From Chlamydoabsidia padenii (lineage: Eukaryota; Mucoromycota; Mucoromycetes; Mucorales; Cunninghamellaceae), in contig JAIWND010000022.1 of assembly GCA_025330725.1 (NCBI GenBank), forward strand, positions 248,001-312,000: DNA of 64,000 nt, given 5' to 3'. The notes under the pieces are model-generated. The model was not told the DNA's origin. It did no database searches and saw only the letters and a list, made by a program, of their open reading frames with translations. Positions 1 through 11,296 of this stretch are shown here, in pieces (position 1 is the first letter of the stretch; the number at the start of each line of letters is the position of its first letter). A program made the translations under genes and the position numbers.

Positions 1-563
1 ACCTTAGTGTCGGGATTTGAATCAAAGAACTGGTGATAGACCACTTGTGGGGAAATTTGGCATCCGACCGGGAAAGTATCACCCACAACCTAAAATTAGG
101 GATCAGAAAAAGGGAAAAAGGAAAAAAATGATACAAAAAGGTTTCTGTAACTTACTGTCCATTGGGGTTCACCGCAGACACCTAACCATTTACCAATGTC
201 ATGAATCAGGGCGGTCAAGATCATCCAGCGGGGTTGACCGTCTTTACGAGCGGCCTCGGCTGATTGAAGTGAATGCATGATTTGGGACATTTCCGTATCA
301 GGGTCAGATTCATCCACAAACTGATCCAATATTTCCAAAACCTGCCAAATACCCATGGGAGTGGTTCGATCAAGGCAATACTTTTCTTTTTGAGCCAAAA
401 CATGATCCAATGTTTGATGAATATGGTTCTGACGATAAAATTCAGCAATCCTTGGCTGCTTAGTATCAGCCTTTGTATAATCACGGAACTCCGACGCTTG
501 TTTCTTGGCCTTGGACCATGTTGTGGCTCCCATATCAGGGATCAGGTTCGTAAGGTTTCTCAT
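1..563 (-). CDS. myo-inositol oxygenase, partial (C-terminus beyond the window)
   Basis: Non-haem di-iron enzyme that cleaves myo-inositol to glucuronate in the cytosol. The minus strand reads exon 156-563, a 66-nt intron, then exon 1-89, which runs off the left edge. Family motifs are clear: NHIHQTLDHV, DPDTEMSQIMHSLQSAEAAR, the iron-ligand motif LIHDIGKWL, and GEPQW, which the intron separates from VVGDTFPVGC. The start is taken at the ATG at 563 (MRNLTNLIP). An upstream in-frame ATG at 656 would add a low-complexity hydrophobic leader atypical of the family. A short 5' exon upstream cannot be excluded. The identity is secure; the N-terminus is not. Confidence 0.9.
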
Positions 564-930
564 GGTTAAATAGTAAAGAATAAATAAAAAGTGAGCAAAA
601 GATAAATAAGATAATGGAAAGAGAGAAAAGGAGAAAAGGAGAATAAAAGAGACCACCTTAAATATTAACTCAGTTACTGTTTCACGGATGCTGATATTGA
701 GAATAGTGTGTCCCAGTGATAATTAGGTTGTGCTTTTTTCCTTTTTCATGACTCAAAACAAATTAGGGATGACTGGTTGGTTGGTTTTTTTGTTACAAGT
801 CTCTCCATCCACCTTTTAGTGTAAGGATTGCATGAAATCGCGGGATTTCAATAATTCCAAACCCGACGCTCAACTAAAATGTCCTTGAATTTTTTATTTT
901 CTTCTCTCTTTCTTTATCCTTTGCTCGAAG
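564..930. other. intergenic, divergent promoter region
   Basis: No gene is seen. The stretch holds T-rich tracts and one copy of the recurrent 12-mer (ATTGAAATCCCG on the minus strand, 841-852), followed by a CT-rich block at 895-925. It could serve the oxygenase gene (minus) and the disrupted unit that starts at 931 (plus). Confidence 0.5.
841..852 (-). promoter_or_regulatory. recurrent 12-mer ATTGAAATCCCG
   Basis: Exact match to WTTSAAATCCCG, 79 nt before the ATG at 931 and about 280 nt upstream of the oxygenase start. Confidence 0.55.
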
Positions 931-1635
931 ATGGGAAAAGTAAAACAGCCCAAAGGTAAGTAAATAGAGCTTTGGTGTAACCGAATAGGATGGAACTGAC
1001 CTCACTAATTCTTATTTGTTATTAGAGAACCTCTCCGACAACAATGATTATCATCTTGGCGGCGGCTTATCCTGATTATTCACAATGTACTATTCCACTT
1101 TATTAATCTGAAGTATTCTACTCTATCCTATTGGTGGGTTGTTATATTTAAATAGTAACAAGATAAAATAGAAACAAAACAAAAGCTAGTATAATCAAGA
1201 ACATGTCCTGAATTCAGCTTTTTGTTATAGGTGAACGAAATCAGGACCAACAAGTGTGGGAACAATATCAACCTCATGGGCCCTCCGACTTGGCATACAC
1301 AACACCCAATAACCTTTTCAGATTCCACCTGGAAAAAAAAAACTTCAACCACTTGATGATTAATCTATGCATTTTCAACTCCAGTAGGCCTGTTACTATG
1401 ATCTGGGACATGTGTATATGTAATATCAAGACTCTATACATTGATCAGCTCTTAGGTGCGACTACCATGTTAAATGTGATTCTTTGGGAACAAATGAAAA
1501 ATGGGCCTGGACTCTATCTCTGTGTCTCGATCACCAAGTGTATAGTTGAAAGGTAAGCATTATATATATGTCATGATATGTCATTAACTCTTCTCTCTCT
1601 TACTATTGTAGACACGGATTTCAACATTTTCTTTA
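931..1635 (+). pseudogene. disrupted multi-exon unit, product unknown
   Basis: An ATG at 931 follows a promoter-like CT block and lies 79 nt after a copy of the recurrent 12-mer. Exon 931-955 (MGKVKQPK) joins across a GTAAGT...TTATTAG intron to 1026, then stops after about 16 more codons. Further on, an open stretch 1231-1551 is bounded by a TTATAG acceptor and a GTAAGC donor. Its next exon, at 1611, stops at about 1635, just before an AATAAA at 1648. The open stretch reads as protein-like sequence (VWEQYQPHGPSDLAYTTPNN) that I do not recognise. Intron-like structure with a premature stop suggests a decayed gene. A mis-modelled real gene is the alternative. Confidence 0.35.
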
Positions 1636-2795
1636 GTGGGTGGTCCAATAAAGCAATACAACTTAATGATCCATTACCCAACGGATACACCAATCTCACC
1701 ATATCAACAATACAACACAGATCGGGTCTATAAGACGGAAATGAATGGACGTTACGACAATCAACATCTTCCACCTTAATGATCAACAATGAAATAATTT
1801 ATGGTGAGGATGCACTTTACGGTTTGACTGATTTCCGGATACTCTGGACTAGGAATGAAATGACTGGCACTTTTAACGACAATATCTTTATGTGGTGTAA
1901 TTTGGAGCACCATGTTTATTAGGGTATGGTATTGATCATCAGGTATATTATTGAATCAATGTAATACACATACATTTACAACAGTCTAGTACGATACTCA
2001 TCACTCTCTTTTTATGTAGGAATTTGGGTGATCGATCGTTCCTACTTGTCATGAAATCAACTTGGTGGTGAACCAACTCATACAATAGATAACTTTGCTT
2101 TTATACTTTTACTTTATTAATATCTTGTCTATCTAATAAAATGTTTTTACTTGAAATAAACTATCCACAATGCAAACTTTCCATACCGGGTCTTTAATAT
2201 TAAATTCCCGCCGTCTTCTCTCTCGTATCTCTGTAAAAATCACGATCGCATCCAATTCGATATGCAAAAGATCGAATTGAATATTCATCTCGGCACATGC
2301 ACCTTGCTATGGGCATATTAAGGTGGCGCTTGGGGAAAACGATGTCAAATGTGGCGTGACACACACGGGAGGGGGTCTTTTTGTATGTGAATGAACAATA
2401 ACAAGTGAACGTCCCAAACTAACTCTAAATGACAAGGAACATTCTTTCAGTAGAATACATTTTGCTGTTCCTACCTCCTTTTTATTTTTTGTCCTTTCAG
2501 CCCCTGTTTTTTTTTTTTTTTTTTCGGTCTCTTATAACCGCGCAGGCTTGTTTTCAAATCCAACTAGTTATTTTTTATGCATTTGTTCACGAGTAGAATA
2601 ACCCGATTTAAATCGAACTTGACAAGTGATTGACACACCTACATATTTTGAGTTAAACTAATAGAGAGCATGCTCTATTTATATATTTTTTATTAATAAA
2701 AGAAGAATAACAACTATACTATTATGAGGGGGTGAAACAAACAAAGAGGAGGAGGGGAGATTAATCAATAAACTATAGGGAGAGAGTGGGGAATA
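1636..2795. other. intergenic, no supported gene
   Basis: Short broken protein-like stretches occur in 1611-1790, but no open frame survives. A perfect 9-bp stem (CAATTCGAT / ATCGAATTG) with a 9-nt loop lies at 2253-2279. A T tract lies at 2507-2524. The end of this interval is the 3' flank of the bZIP gene. Confidence 0.5.
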
Positions 2796-4781
2796 TTATG
2801 ATACGGGTATATACATTTCCTTGGACCGTTTGTTGAATTGGTCGTCAAGTGGTAAGATGCCAGAGGAGGAGGAGGATTCAGGCTTGTCGTTATCATCATC
2901 TTCTTCATCATCTTCTTCTTCTTCGTCATCATCGTCATCATCATCATCATCATCGATTTCAGACAATCGACTTTTACCCGCATCGTCCGAGATATAACTG
3001 TGTAAAATAGCCATCTGGCCAAGGACATAGGTCGTCACCGTGCATTTGTCTTCAAAGTAAGCCACATAGGATGCCAACATCTCCTTGACACTGTCGTCTT
3101 TTCTTTTGTCGTCGCCATGATCATCACCATTGTTGTCGCTGCTGTTTTTGTTTTCATCATCCGTGACCTTCTTCTTCTTACCATCCGCCTTTTCTTGTCG
3201 ATTGTCTTCATTGTTGTTTTGAGGTGATGAGGAGGAGACAGGTTTCCGTCTTGTCAAGGGTTGCAACAGTTGCCATATTTTCAAAGCCCGCTTGTCATCG
3301 AATCCAGAATGACTAGGATACACACCCAATCGTTTCCCACCCTTACCATATAAGTGACATGTGGAATCAGTGCTGTTATTGGTGTTGCTGCCAGTGTTTT
3401 TGTTAGTGCTGTTGTTATTAGTATTTGCAAGATGGAGTGTCATCAATTCGTTAGGAGATAGGGTCATGGTGTGGCCAACAACGATCGACATCAATGCTGG
3501 GGCAAGTAAGGGGAACCTTTGGAAGGTATCTGTTACACTGATATTGTTGGTAATAGGAGGGGCTAAGGAATATTCGATGGCTTTCGATAACACCCGATTG
3601 ACATCCCATTCTGGCATCGTGGCATGAGATAGATACATGTTGTGTAGATTGAAGTCAGGTGGTAAGGGTACATTCCATGCTGATATCATTTCTGGTGGGT
3701 ATTGTTGTTGTTGTTGTTGTTGTTGCTGTATCAGTTGTAGCTGTTGCTGCTGTTGTTGAAGTTGAATTTGATACGAGTTGTATTGTTGTAGAGGATCTTG
3801 ATGTGCCTGAACCAATGTTGCAGGCTGTGTTTGTTGGGAAGGAAAGTCATGAAGAATGCCCATGTCAGGAGGTGATGCAGAAGAGCCCGAGGATAAAGCG
3901 TGCAGAGTGCCAGGAGAGGATTCAAATGAGGACAAGTTACTGGTCATGATATCACCATTGTTATTAGGAGGATAATGTTGTTGATATTGATAATTACAAG
4001 ATGGTATGCCGCTGATACTGCTATTGCTGCTTTTGTTGTTGTTGTTGTTGTTGTTGCATGTTTGTTGATAAGATTGTTGAAGAGTACCGTTAGTAGAAGA
4101 AGAATAATGTTGCTGCTGATGATGAGTTTTCTTCCCCACAGGATGAATACCTTCTTCATATAGTACCAGATCCAGCCGTAGTTGTTTATTTTCATCCTCC
4201 AACTTGTGCACCTTGTCCCGGAGAGTGGCCAATTCCACCTGTAATTTTTTGTTTTCCGATTTGCAAGTGTCCAGTTCTTCTTCCAATGTGGTCATGTATT
4301 CTAATAGAGTTAACATCAAAAAGCAATGCGATGTAACCCAGTGCCCATTAAAGGAATGTGACACAAATTGGAGAAAGGGAGAAGGATGTGAGTAGTGGGC
4401 ATGAGGATGAGGGGGTCTTTTTTTTTTTTTTTTTTAATCATATTTACCTTTTCTACGATTACGGAAATTCCGAGCAGAGATCTTGTTCCGTAGTTGACGG
4501 CGTTCTCTTGGAGACATGGTTTTCAATTGGTTTTCTGGCACCTGATCTGTCATCGTTGGTCTAAAGTCCAGTCGGCCGGAGAGGGGTTCGGCTCCATGAA
4601 GAGATGATGGTGATGATAAGGAAGATTTGGACTTTGGCTTTTTCGTTCGTTTTGTGTGTATCGAATGGTTGGTGGAGGTTGATTGATGACCGCTGTTTTG
4701 CTGTGATGATATCGATGGCGCCCGTTGTACTTTGTGTTGTTTAGGTTTCTCTTGTGCAAGGGTCTTGTTATTGAGTTTGTT

Positions 4782-4844
<63 letters not shown>

Positions 4845-5091
4845 TTGGTGATGCTCGTGTATCTGTTGTTGATATTGTTGTTGTGGTAGTTGATGAGCAA
4901 GTTCAGTTACATGGTCGTTTTTTTCTTGTTGATGTTCTTCTTCATAGAGTTGGAAGAGTTCGGCCTTGGTGACAATACTACTGGCGCCGCTACTATTGCT
5001 GCTGCAAGTGGTACCCATATGTTCAGGACTTTCAAATGGAATTGGATAAGAAGACATGACCATTTGTTGTTGTTGTTGCTGCTGCTGCTGC

Positions 5092-5122
<31 letters not shown>

Positions 5123-5285
5123 GAGCGGGGCAAACCGGCAATGATGTCTGTGGTGGTGAAATATCTTGAGGAGTTGTATAAATCAGTGAATAATTGTTGG
5201 AATAGGGGTGAGCAGTGTTGGTGTAAGGTGTAGCATCCAGCTGCAGAATCCAGTCAATCATAGAATCATTACGTTCGTTATCCAT
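2796..5285 (-). CDS. bZIP transcription factor, glutamine-rich
   Basis: Two exons, 4448-5285 and 2796-4300, are joined by a 147-nt intron (donor GTAAAT, acceptor ATTAG), giving about 780 aa. The intron cuts the bZIP domain exactly at the basic-region/zipper hinge. Exon 1 ends with RRQLRNKISARNFRNRRK and exon 2 starts with EYMTTLEEEL, followed by heptad leucines. The basic region carries the N-x3-AR-x2-R DNA-contact pattern. Long Gln tracts (CAG/CAA repeats) occur at about residues 60-75 and 140-165 and again after the zipper. An acidic Asp/Glu run lies near the C-terminus. The protein should be a nuclear DNA-binding regulator; its target pathway cannot be read from sequence. The start chosen is the ATG at 5285 (MDNERND), because the longer in-frame extension is low complexity. 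Confidence 0.9.
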
Positions 5286-5498
5286 GGGTGTGCAAATTTG
5301 AGGAAGAAAAAGTGAATAGAAAAGGAAGAAGAAGAAGAAAAGAAAAGAAGGGAGGGTGCACTCTTTTTTTAGAGGGTTTGAAAAAGGGGGTAAACCCAAT
5401 TAGGTAGCTGGATTTGAAATGTCGGATTGTCAAATTAAACCAAGTTGGTGCAACTTTTTTTTTTTTTTGTTTTCTCTTTTTCTTTCACTTCTTAAACC

Positions 5499-6858
5499 AT
5501 GTCTTCTAATGGCAGTTCTTCTACACAAAAGAGTGGATTCGCTATGAATCTGTCTGGATCTAATAAGAAACTACCACTAGGATCAAAACCAAGGACCTCC
5601 TTTATCGGCAACAGCACAAGAGTGGCCCTTGCGGACGATGACGATGATGACGACGATGACGAAGATAACTATCGTGGCACTAGACGGCAAGGTGGAAGAA
5701 TAGAATTGGTCGATGGGTTTGAAAACAACAAAGTAACAGAGTAAGTTTCCCTTAAAATAACAGGAAAAGAAAAGAAAAAGGAAACAGGTTTACCAGTTGA
5801 TTAATGTATCTCACTTCTTTTGTTACTCTTTAGATTGAATCCCAAGGAAGAAGTCAAACCATTATCTATAGCACCGTTGGCAAATGCAGACTGGCGGGCA
5901 TTGGCAAGACAAAAGAAGGAACTATATAAACCCACTCGGTCACAAGATCCCTCGTTATCCTCTTCGTCTACTGCGCAAAATCAAGAACCGGAAATCATTG
6001 GTCAAACAACTACTGCTTTTGGTTTACAAATACCGACAAGAAGGGAACCAAGTATTGTAGAACAGTCTATTGAAACCAGCACAACTATTACAACACAACC
6101 ATCACCAAACGAGCCTGTGGTCAGGTCACTAGAAGAACAAGCAATCCAAGCTATCATCCAAGGTAAAACATTACAAGAATATGAAGGGGGGGGAAAAAAA
6201 AAAGGGTACTAACTAACCAATCGATTTGATGAATAGAATCTACTGAAGGTGATGATGATGGACAAAAAGGACCTGTTTTAGTAATCCCAGCAAATGAAAC
6301 CGAATCGTTTAGAAACGACATCCAAACACGACCTGACGATACCACGATGGAAGATTATGAAAAGGTCCCTGTAGAAGAATTCGGTGCTGCTCTTTTACGT
6401 GGTTTGGGCTGGAATCAAGGTGAAGGTATTGGAAGAAATCGAAAGACAACAACGTATGTATCAAAAAAGAAACACACACACAACTACTTTTTATCAAAAG
6501 AAACAACTAACTCCCTCTCTCTTTTAGTCCTCCAGTGATGGCTCCTGTCAAACAACGTGATTCTCTTTTGGGCTTGGGTGCTAAACCTCAAGATGTAGAC
6601 AAGGACAATACCGACAAGAAGAAGAAACGACGGGATCGAAGGGAAGGGTACGAATACAAGGAATCAAGTCTCTTTAAGAAGATCTCGAAAAGGCGGATAG
6701 ATGATGATGACTCTTCAAGCAGTAGTCGGTCTTCCCATCATTATCGTAGTAGGCGGTCAAGAAGTCGATCAAGATCTCCTCGGCGACACTCAAGCAGCAG
6801 CAGCAGTAGACATAGTAGTAGTAGCAGAAGTAGACATAAAAGTAGTAGTTATAGATGA
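5499..6858 (+). CDS. SPP2: G-patch pre-mRNA splicing factor, SPP2/GPKOW-like
   Basis: Spliceosome activation factor whose G-patch binds the DEAH helicase Prp2 in yeast. Four exons (5499-5740, 5834-6162, 6237-6453, 6528-6858) join in frame to 372 aa. The diagnostic Spp2 G-patch is VEEFGAALLRGLGWNQGEGI at about residues 230-255. An N-terminal ADWRALARQKKELY segment precedes it. The C-terminus is an Arg/Ser-rich tail (RSRSRSRSPRR) typical of metazoan-like splicing proteins and longer than in budding yeast. An Asp run sits at about residue 46. A near-match to the recurrent 12-mer (GGATTTGAAAT) lies about 80 nt upstream of the ATG. Confidence 0.87.
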
Positions 6859-7150
6859 TGCATGTTTAAAATTAAAGTTTATTGTTTTATTGTTGTCGTT
6901 TTATCACTTATATTGTATGATATATTTAGTTTGAGGGTTAGGGGGGTAAGAGATGTAAACTAGTATGAATTGAAACAAGGTTTTTTATTGGATGTATGAC
7001 TAAAACCCAACGATGGCGCAATCAAGCGGTTTTCTTCTGTCAAGATTTGCATATAAATTTAAAAGTCCTCCGACAGCCATTTATTTCCTTTTCTTTCCCT
7101 TTTTCATCTTTTTTTTTTTTTTTTTTTTTTGGCGTCCACTTTATATACAT

Positions 7151-9929
7151 ATGACCGTGGAAAAAGAAATTTTTATCGACTATCAACATTTGACTTACAA
7201 AGAAGAAACACAACTTTTCTTCAAAAACTTGCCTCGGTATATTCAAGACTACTTGGTTGCTCTTTTACCTATTGCGTCATGGATCCGACGATACAATCTT
7301 GTGGTAAGCTTACAATAATAACGAAGAAAGTAATGCAACTAATGCATCTTCTTTTTTTTTTTTTATAACTACATAGTGGCTCATGAGGGATCTTATTGCC
7401 GGTATTACTGTCGGTATTGTTGTTGTCCCTCAATCAATGGCCTATGCTAAAATTGCCATGTTACCTCCTCAATATGGACTATAGTAAGTTGATTCTGTAC
7501 ATGAATAGCCCTTTAAACTAGCCGATGCTTTCTTTTCTTCCTTTATAATCGAACTACATAGTACTGCGTTTGTTGGTCTTTGTGTCTATTGTCTGTTTGC
7601 CACTTCAAAAGACATTTCCATCGGTCCGACGGGTAAAATACATTACATCCATGCATCACAGAAAAAAAAAACCAACTAACTTTATTTCTTGTCTACTATT
7701 TAGCCGTGATGTCTCTCTTGGTTGGACAAACTATTACAAGAGTCACTTCTGAAAGCTCCACCATCACAGGTCCCGAAATTGCTGTAGCCTTCTCCTTACT
7801 CACTGGTGGTATTGCCATGTTGCTTGGTCTTGTCCGTCTTGGTATTTTGGTTGATTTTATTCCAGGTACATGCAGTTATAACTAAAAAAAGCAAACATAT
7901 GACACGTGCATGAGCATGAACATGACCACCGAAGAAGAAGCTTAATTAACCTTAACGTATTTAATCTTATTTTAATCATCGTCATAGCTTGCTCCATTGC
8001 TGGTTTTATGACAGGTAATATAATCCAATTCAAAAAGATATGAAACATGATACTAACTTGATTATATAGGCTCTGCCATTACTATCACCATTGGCCAAGT
8101 AAGTCGATTCAAGATATTGAAACGCCGATATTCATGCAGTTTTTTTTTTTTTTTTTTTTTTTTTCTACAGTGGCCCAAACTATTTGGAATTAAAGGCATC
8201 AACACTCAAGACTCAACATATCTTATCTTTGGTAACTTTTTCAAACATCTACCAGGCACCCAGTTAGATGTAGCTTTTGGATTGACGGGGCTTTTGTTTT
8301 TATATGGTATTCGATATGGCTGCCAGTACTTGTCCAAACGGTATCCGAAATACAGCACTCATCTCTTCTTCTTTGGTATCATGCGTAATGGGATTCTGAT
8401 CATATTTGCCACCTTGATTGTCTTTTTGATGAACATTGGTAAATCCACCTCACCTGTCAGTATCCTCAAGGACATACCTGCGGGGTTCCAAGCCATGGCG
8501 GTAAGTAAATGGCATGCGTTTTTTTTTTAAGGGGGGGGAGGTCTAATCATTTTATCATTTGTATAGGTTCCTCGAGTGGATTCTGAATCTGTTGGTGCCA
8601 TTGCATCTTCTTTACCATCTGGCATCATCATCCTTATTCTTGAACATTGCGCCATCGCCAAGTCATTCGGCCGGATCAACAATTATACCGTCGACCCAAA
8701 TCAGGAAATCATTGCCATCGGGTTTACAAATATCTTGTCATCATTCTTTGGGTAGGTCAATCACCTTTTTCTTTTCTTCTTCTTCTTCTTTTACTAATCC
8801 TTCTCATCATCTTCCTAGTGCTTATCCTTCAACGGGGTCATTCTCTCGCAGTGCAATTAAGGCTCGATCAGGGGTAAAAACTCCGATCGCAGGAATCTTT
8901 TCGGGATGCGTGGTGGTCTTGGCTCTGTATGCACTCACTCCGGCATTTTATTATATTCCCGACGCAACACTTTCAGCAGTGGTGATTCATGCCGTCGCTG
9001 ATCTTGTCTCTGGTCCAAGTTACATCAAACGACTTGCCTCGGTTTCACTTTGGGAATTGTTTGTGTTTACGGTAACGGTGATCGTGACCTTCTTCACCTC
9101 AGTGGAATATGGCATCTATGCATCGGTGGCACTTTCCATCGTCATCCTCCTCTTCCGCATTGCTCGCCCCCGATTCTGTGGTCTTGGCCGTGTTCCTTTG
9201 GCATCACAAGAAAAGCAACAACGGTATCTCTATGTACCATTCAACCATCCTTCTCTGGGCAAACTTGTCGAACCATTACCGGAAGGCATTCTCATGTGTC
9301 GTATTGACGAATCCTTCACTTACCCCAACTCTGGCTATATTTCGGATCGAATCATCGCTTATGGCAAGGAACATACACGGCGGGCAGGTCAGGTGGTGAA
9401 AAAGGGCGATCGGGCATGGAACGACGATACGGATCCTGTCATTGAAGCGGCTCGTGAACAACTCCCGATATTACATGCTCTCATCCTTGACGTGGCCAGT
9501 GTCAATCGATTGGATTCTAGTGGATTGCAAGCGGTGGTCGATGCCTCGGCGGCCCTGAATAGGTATGCTGGTCATCATGTCGAAATCCATTTTGTCAACA
9601 TTGTCCATCCTGCCATTCGGCAAGCCCTGATTGTTGCCGGTTTCGGAACGGGGCCTGGTCATCAAAAGGCTCAAGAAATATTACCTGTTGTCCCGGCTTC
9701 GAAGGATGGTCCACAACCTCGGAATGAAGAAGGCGAATCAAGTGATGATGATGAAGAAAAGAAACAGGCTCACCATATTGAATCGGTCGACAATGCGTCC
9801 GCCACTACTTTACCTAACTCTATTCCTATACCCAAGGATGTTTACCCATTCTTCCACTGGAGTGCTGATGAAGCTGTCAATGCAGCCTCGCAATCCTTAT
9901 CTCTCCGGTCCACATCATCTGGTGAATGA
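7151..9929 (+). CDS. SulP/SLC26 sulfate transporter with STAS domain
   Basis: Plasma-membrane anion (probably sulfate) transporter. Nine exons join to 724 aa: 7151-7303, 7377-7483, 7562-7632, 7704-7865, 7988-8014, 8070-8098, 8171-8500, 8567-8751, 8819-9929. Two exons are only 27 and 29 nt. The SulP signature region is present in LIAGITVGIVVVPQSMAYA and in AYPSTGSFSRSAIKARSG. About a dozen hydrophobic segments are followed by a cytosolic STAS domain (LILDVASVNRLDSSGLQAVV, about residues 560-640) and an acidic C-terminal tail. Length and order fit fungal sulfate permeases. The start chosen is the ATG at 7151, after a T-rich leader. Substrate is inferred from family only. Confidence 0.92.
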
Positions 9930-10199
9930 TGCTTGTTACTATAGTTTAAATTTACTGACCATTTGTATTATACTTCTCTTCCCCTCTTTCTCTCTCTCTC
10001 TTTTTTTTTACATGTATAGTATCTTTTACCCTACCCCTCTATCCTCTTTATATGTGTTTGTTTGTGTCTATGACATTATGTATCTTGTCAAATAAACTGG
10101 AATCAACTTTTATAAGATTTGCATGAATTTGTGGGTCGGCGGGATTTGATTTGCATTTTTGTGCATGATCGGGATTTTAAAAATCATTTTTTAATAAAA
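9930..10199. other. 3' flank of the transporter gene
   Basis: No coding potential is seen. An AATAAA-like signal lies near 10092. Two diverged copies of the recurrent 12-mer (CGGGATTTGAT at 10140, CGGGATTTTAA at 10170) precede the short spliced unit that follows. Confidence 0.45.
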
Positions 10200-10400
10200 G
10201 TCAGGCCCCCCTCCCCTTTTGTTTCTCTTCCCGTTCTTCCATTGTCAACATCTATCAACAAGATCTTTGTATATCTAAAGACGGCAGGAACCAATGTAGT
10301 GTATAGGTAAAGAAAGAAAAAAAGGATACTTTTATGGAAGATCTCGTGCTAATGAATGTCTGTCTGTCTTACATCCTCCTATTTTGTCTTTCTTTTTTTG

Positions 10401-10438
<38 letters not shown>

Positions 10439-10930
10439 ATAGAAATAGGATGCGTCTCATCCAGGTAAGAAAGAGACATACCAAAAAAAAAATCCTGCAA
10501 GTTAATGATAATAACCAATCTTTTACTTTTTCTATGGCTCTCCTTGGATGATGCTATTTTTACTCGGACTAGACTGCCGGTGTGCATGACAGAATAGCGG
10601 GGGGAAAGTGATGATCTCATTCAAGCATAATATCCTTCCAAATTATCAAATAGGTAAGTAACTAAACCAATATGATTTGACATATATCTTTACTTCCCAT
10701 CTTTTCCTTTTATGTAATCTGGGCCTGCCTTCTAGTAGCTCTTCTATGGACAACTCTTTCCTGAAACTGTCTCCCTCCTCAACCACACCTGACCTGCAAT
10801 ATCAATGTATAGGTAAGATTAAAATACAAAAGGGGTATTCCGGAGTCGAACACTAAACTTTGACTTTCTTCCTTTAGGTGACCTTCTTCACTGGCATAGA
10901 TTTTTCACAAAGATTACAATAGACTAGTTT
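10200..10930 (+). ncRNA. candidate spliced transcript with only a short ORF
   Basis: Ordered canonical splice sites outline small exons: one ending at 10306 (donor GTAAAG), then 10443-10464 (22 nt), 10593-10653, 10736-10812, and one starting at 10878. Each is flanked by GTAAG-type donors and pyrimidine-rich TAG/CAG acceptors. The only continuous frame found across them starts at the ATG at 10450 and encodes about 34 residues (MRLIQ, NSGGKVMISF...). A CT-rich promoter-like block and two diverged promoter 12-mers precede it. It may be a long noncoding RNA, a micropeptide gene or a decayed gene. The evidence is splice-site order only, with no homology recognised. Confidence 0.3.
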
Positions 10931-11042
10931 AGATGTTTTTAAATTTGATGAATAAAAATGGTTATATAGTCACCTTGGTAGGACAAACCAAACGTCATGT
11001 GGGAAAAGCCATTCAACGTTTGATACGGGTTGGTGCGGGATG

Positions 11043-11054
11043 CGGGATTTGAAT
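11043..11054 (-). promoter_or_regulatory. recurrent 12-mer ATTCAAATCCCG
   Basis: Exact match, about 240 nt upstream of the trehalase start codon. Confidence 0.6.
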
Positions 11055-11296
11055 TTGGCATAATAGTAGGGGTGGGATTTTTTTTTTTTTTTTTTGAAGA
11101 GGTGAACGGAGAAGTGATCATGAAAGTGATACAACTTAATATTTTTTTCCCTACTGATCGTTTGTAGTTAGTATGGATTCAGAATCGGAGAAACGGTCGC
11201 GCATCTATACACACATATATAAAAAGACCAGATCAACTTGTTTTTTCCTCCTTTTTCCCCCTCTCTCACATTCTCTCTCTCCCCAATTAACAATAC

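Noticed and set aside
11..22. Exact 12-mer copy at the left edge
   Set aside because: It lies inside oxygenase coding sequence (codons for S-N-P-D), so its match is probably coincidental and it was not annotated as a promoter element.
5050..5144. Leucine-run ORFs opposite the bZIP gene
   Set aside because: They are the antisense of CAG/CAA glutamine repeats, with no splice or promoter support.
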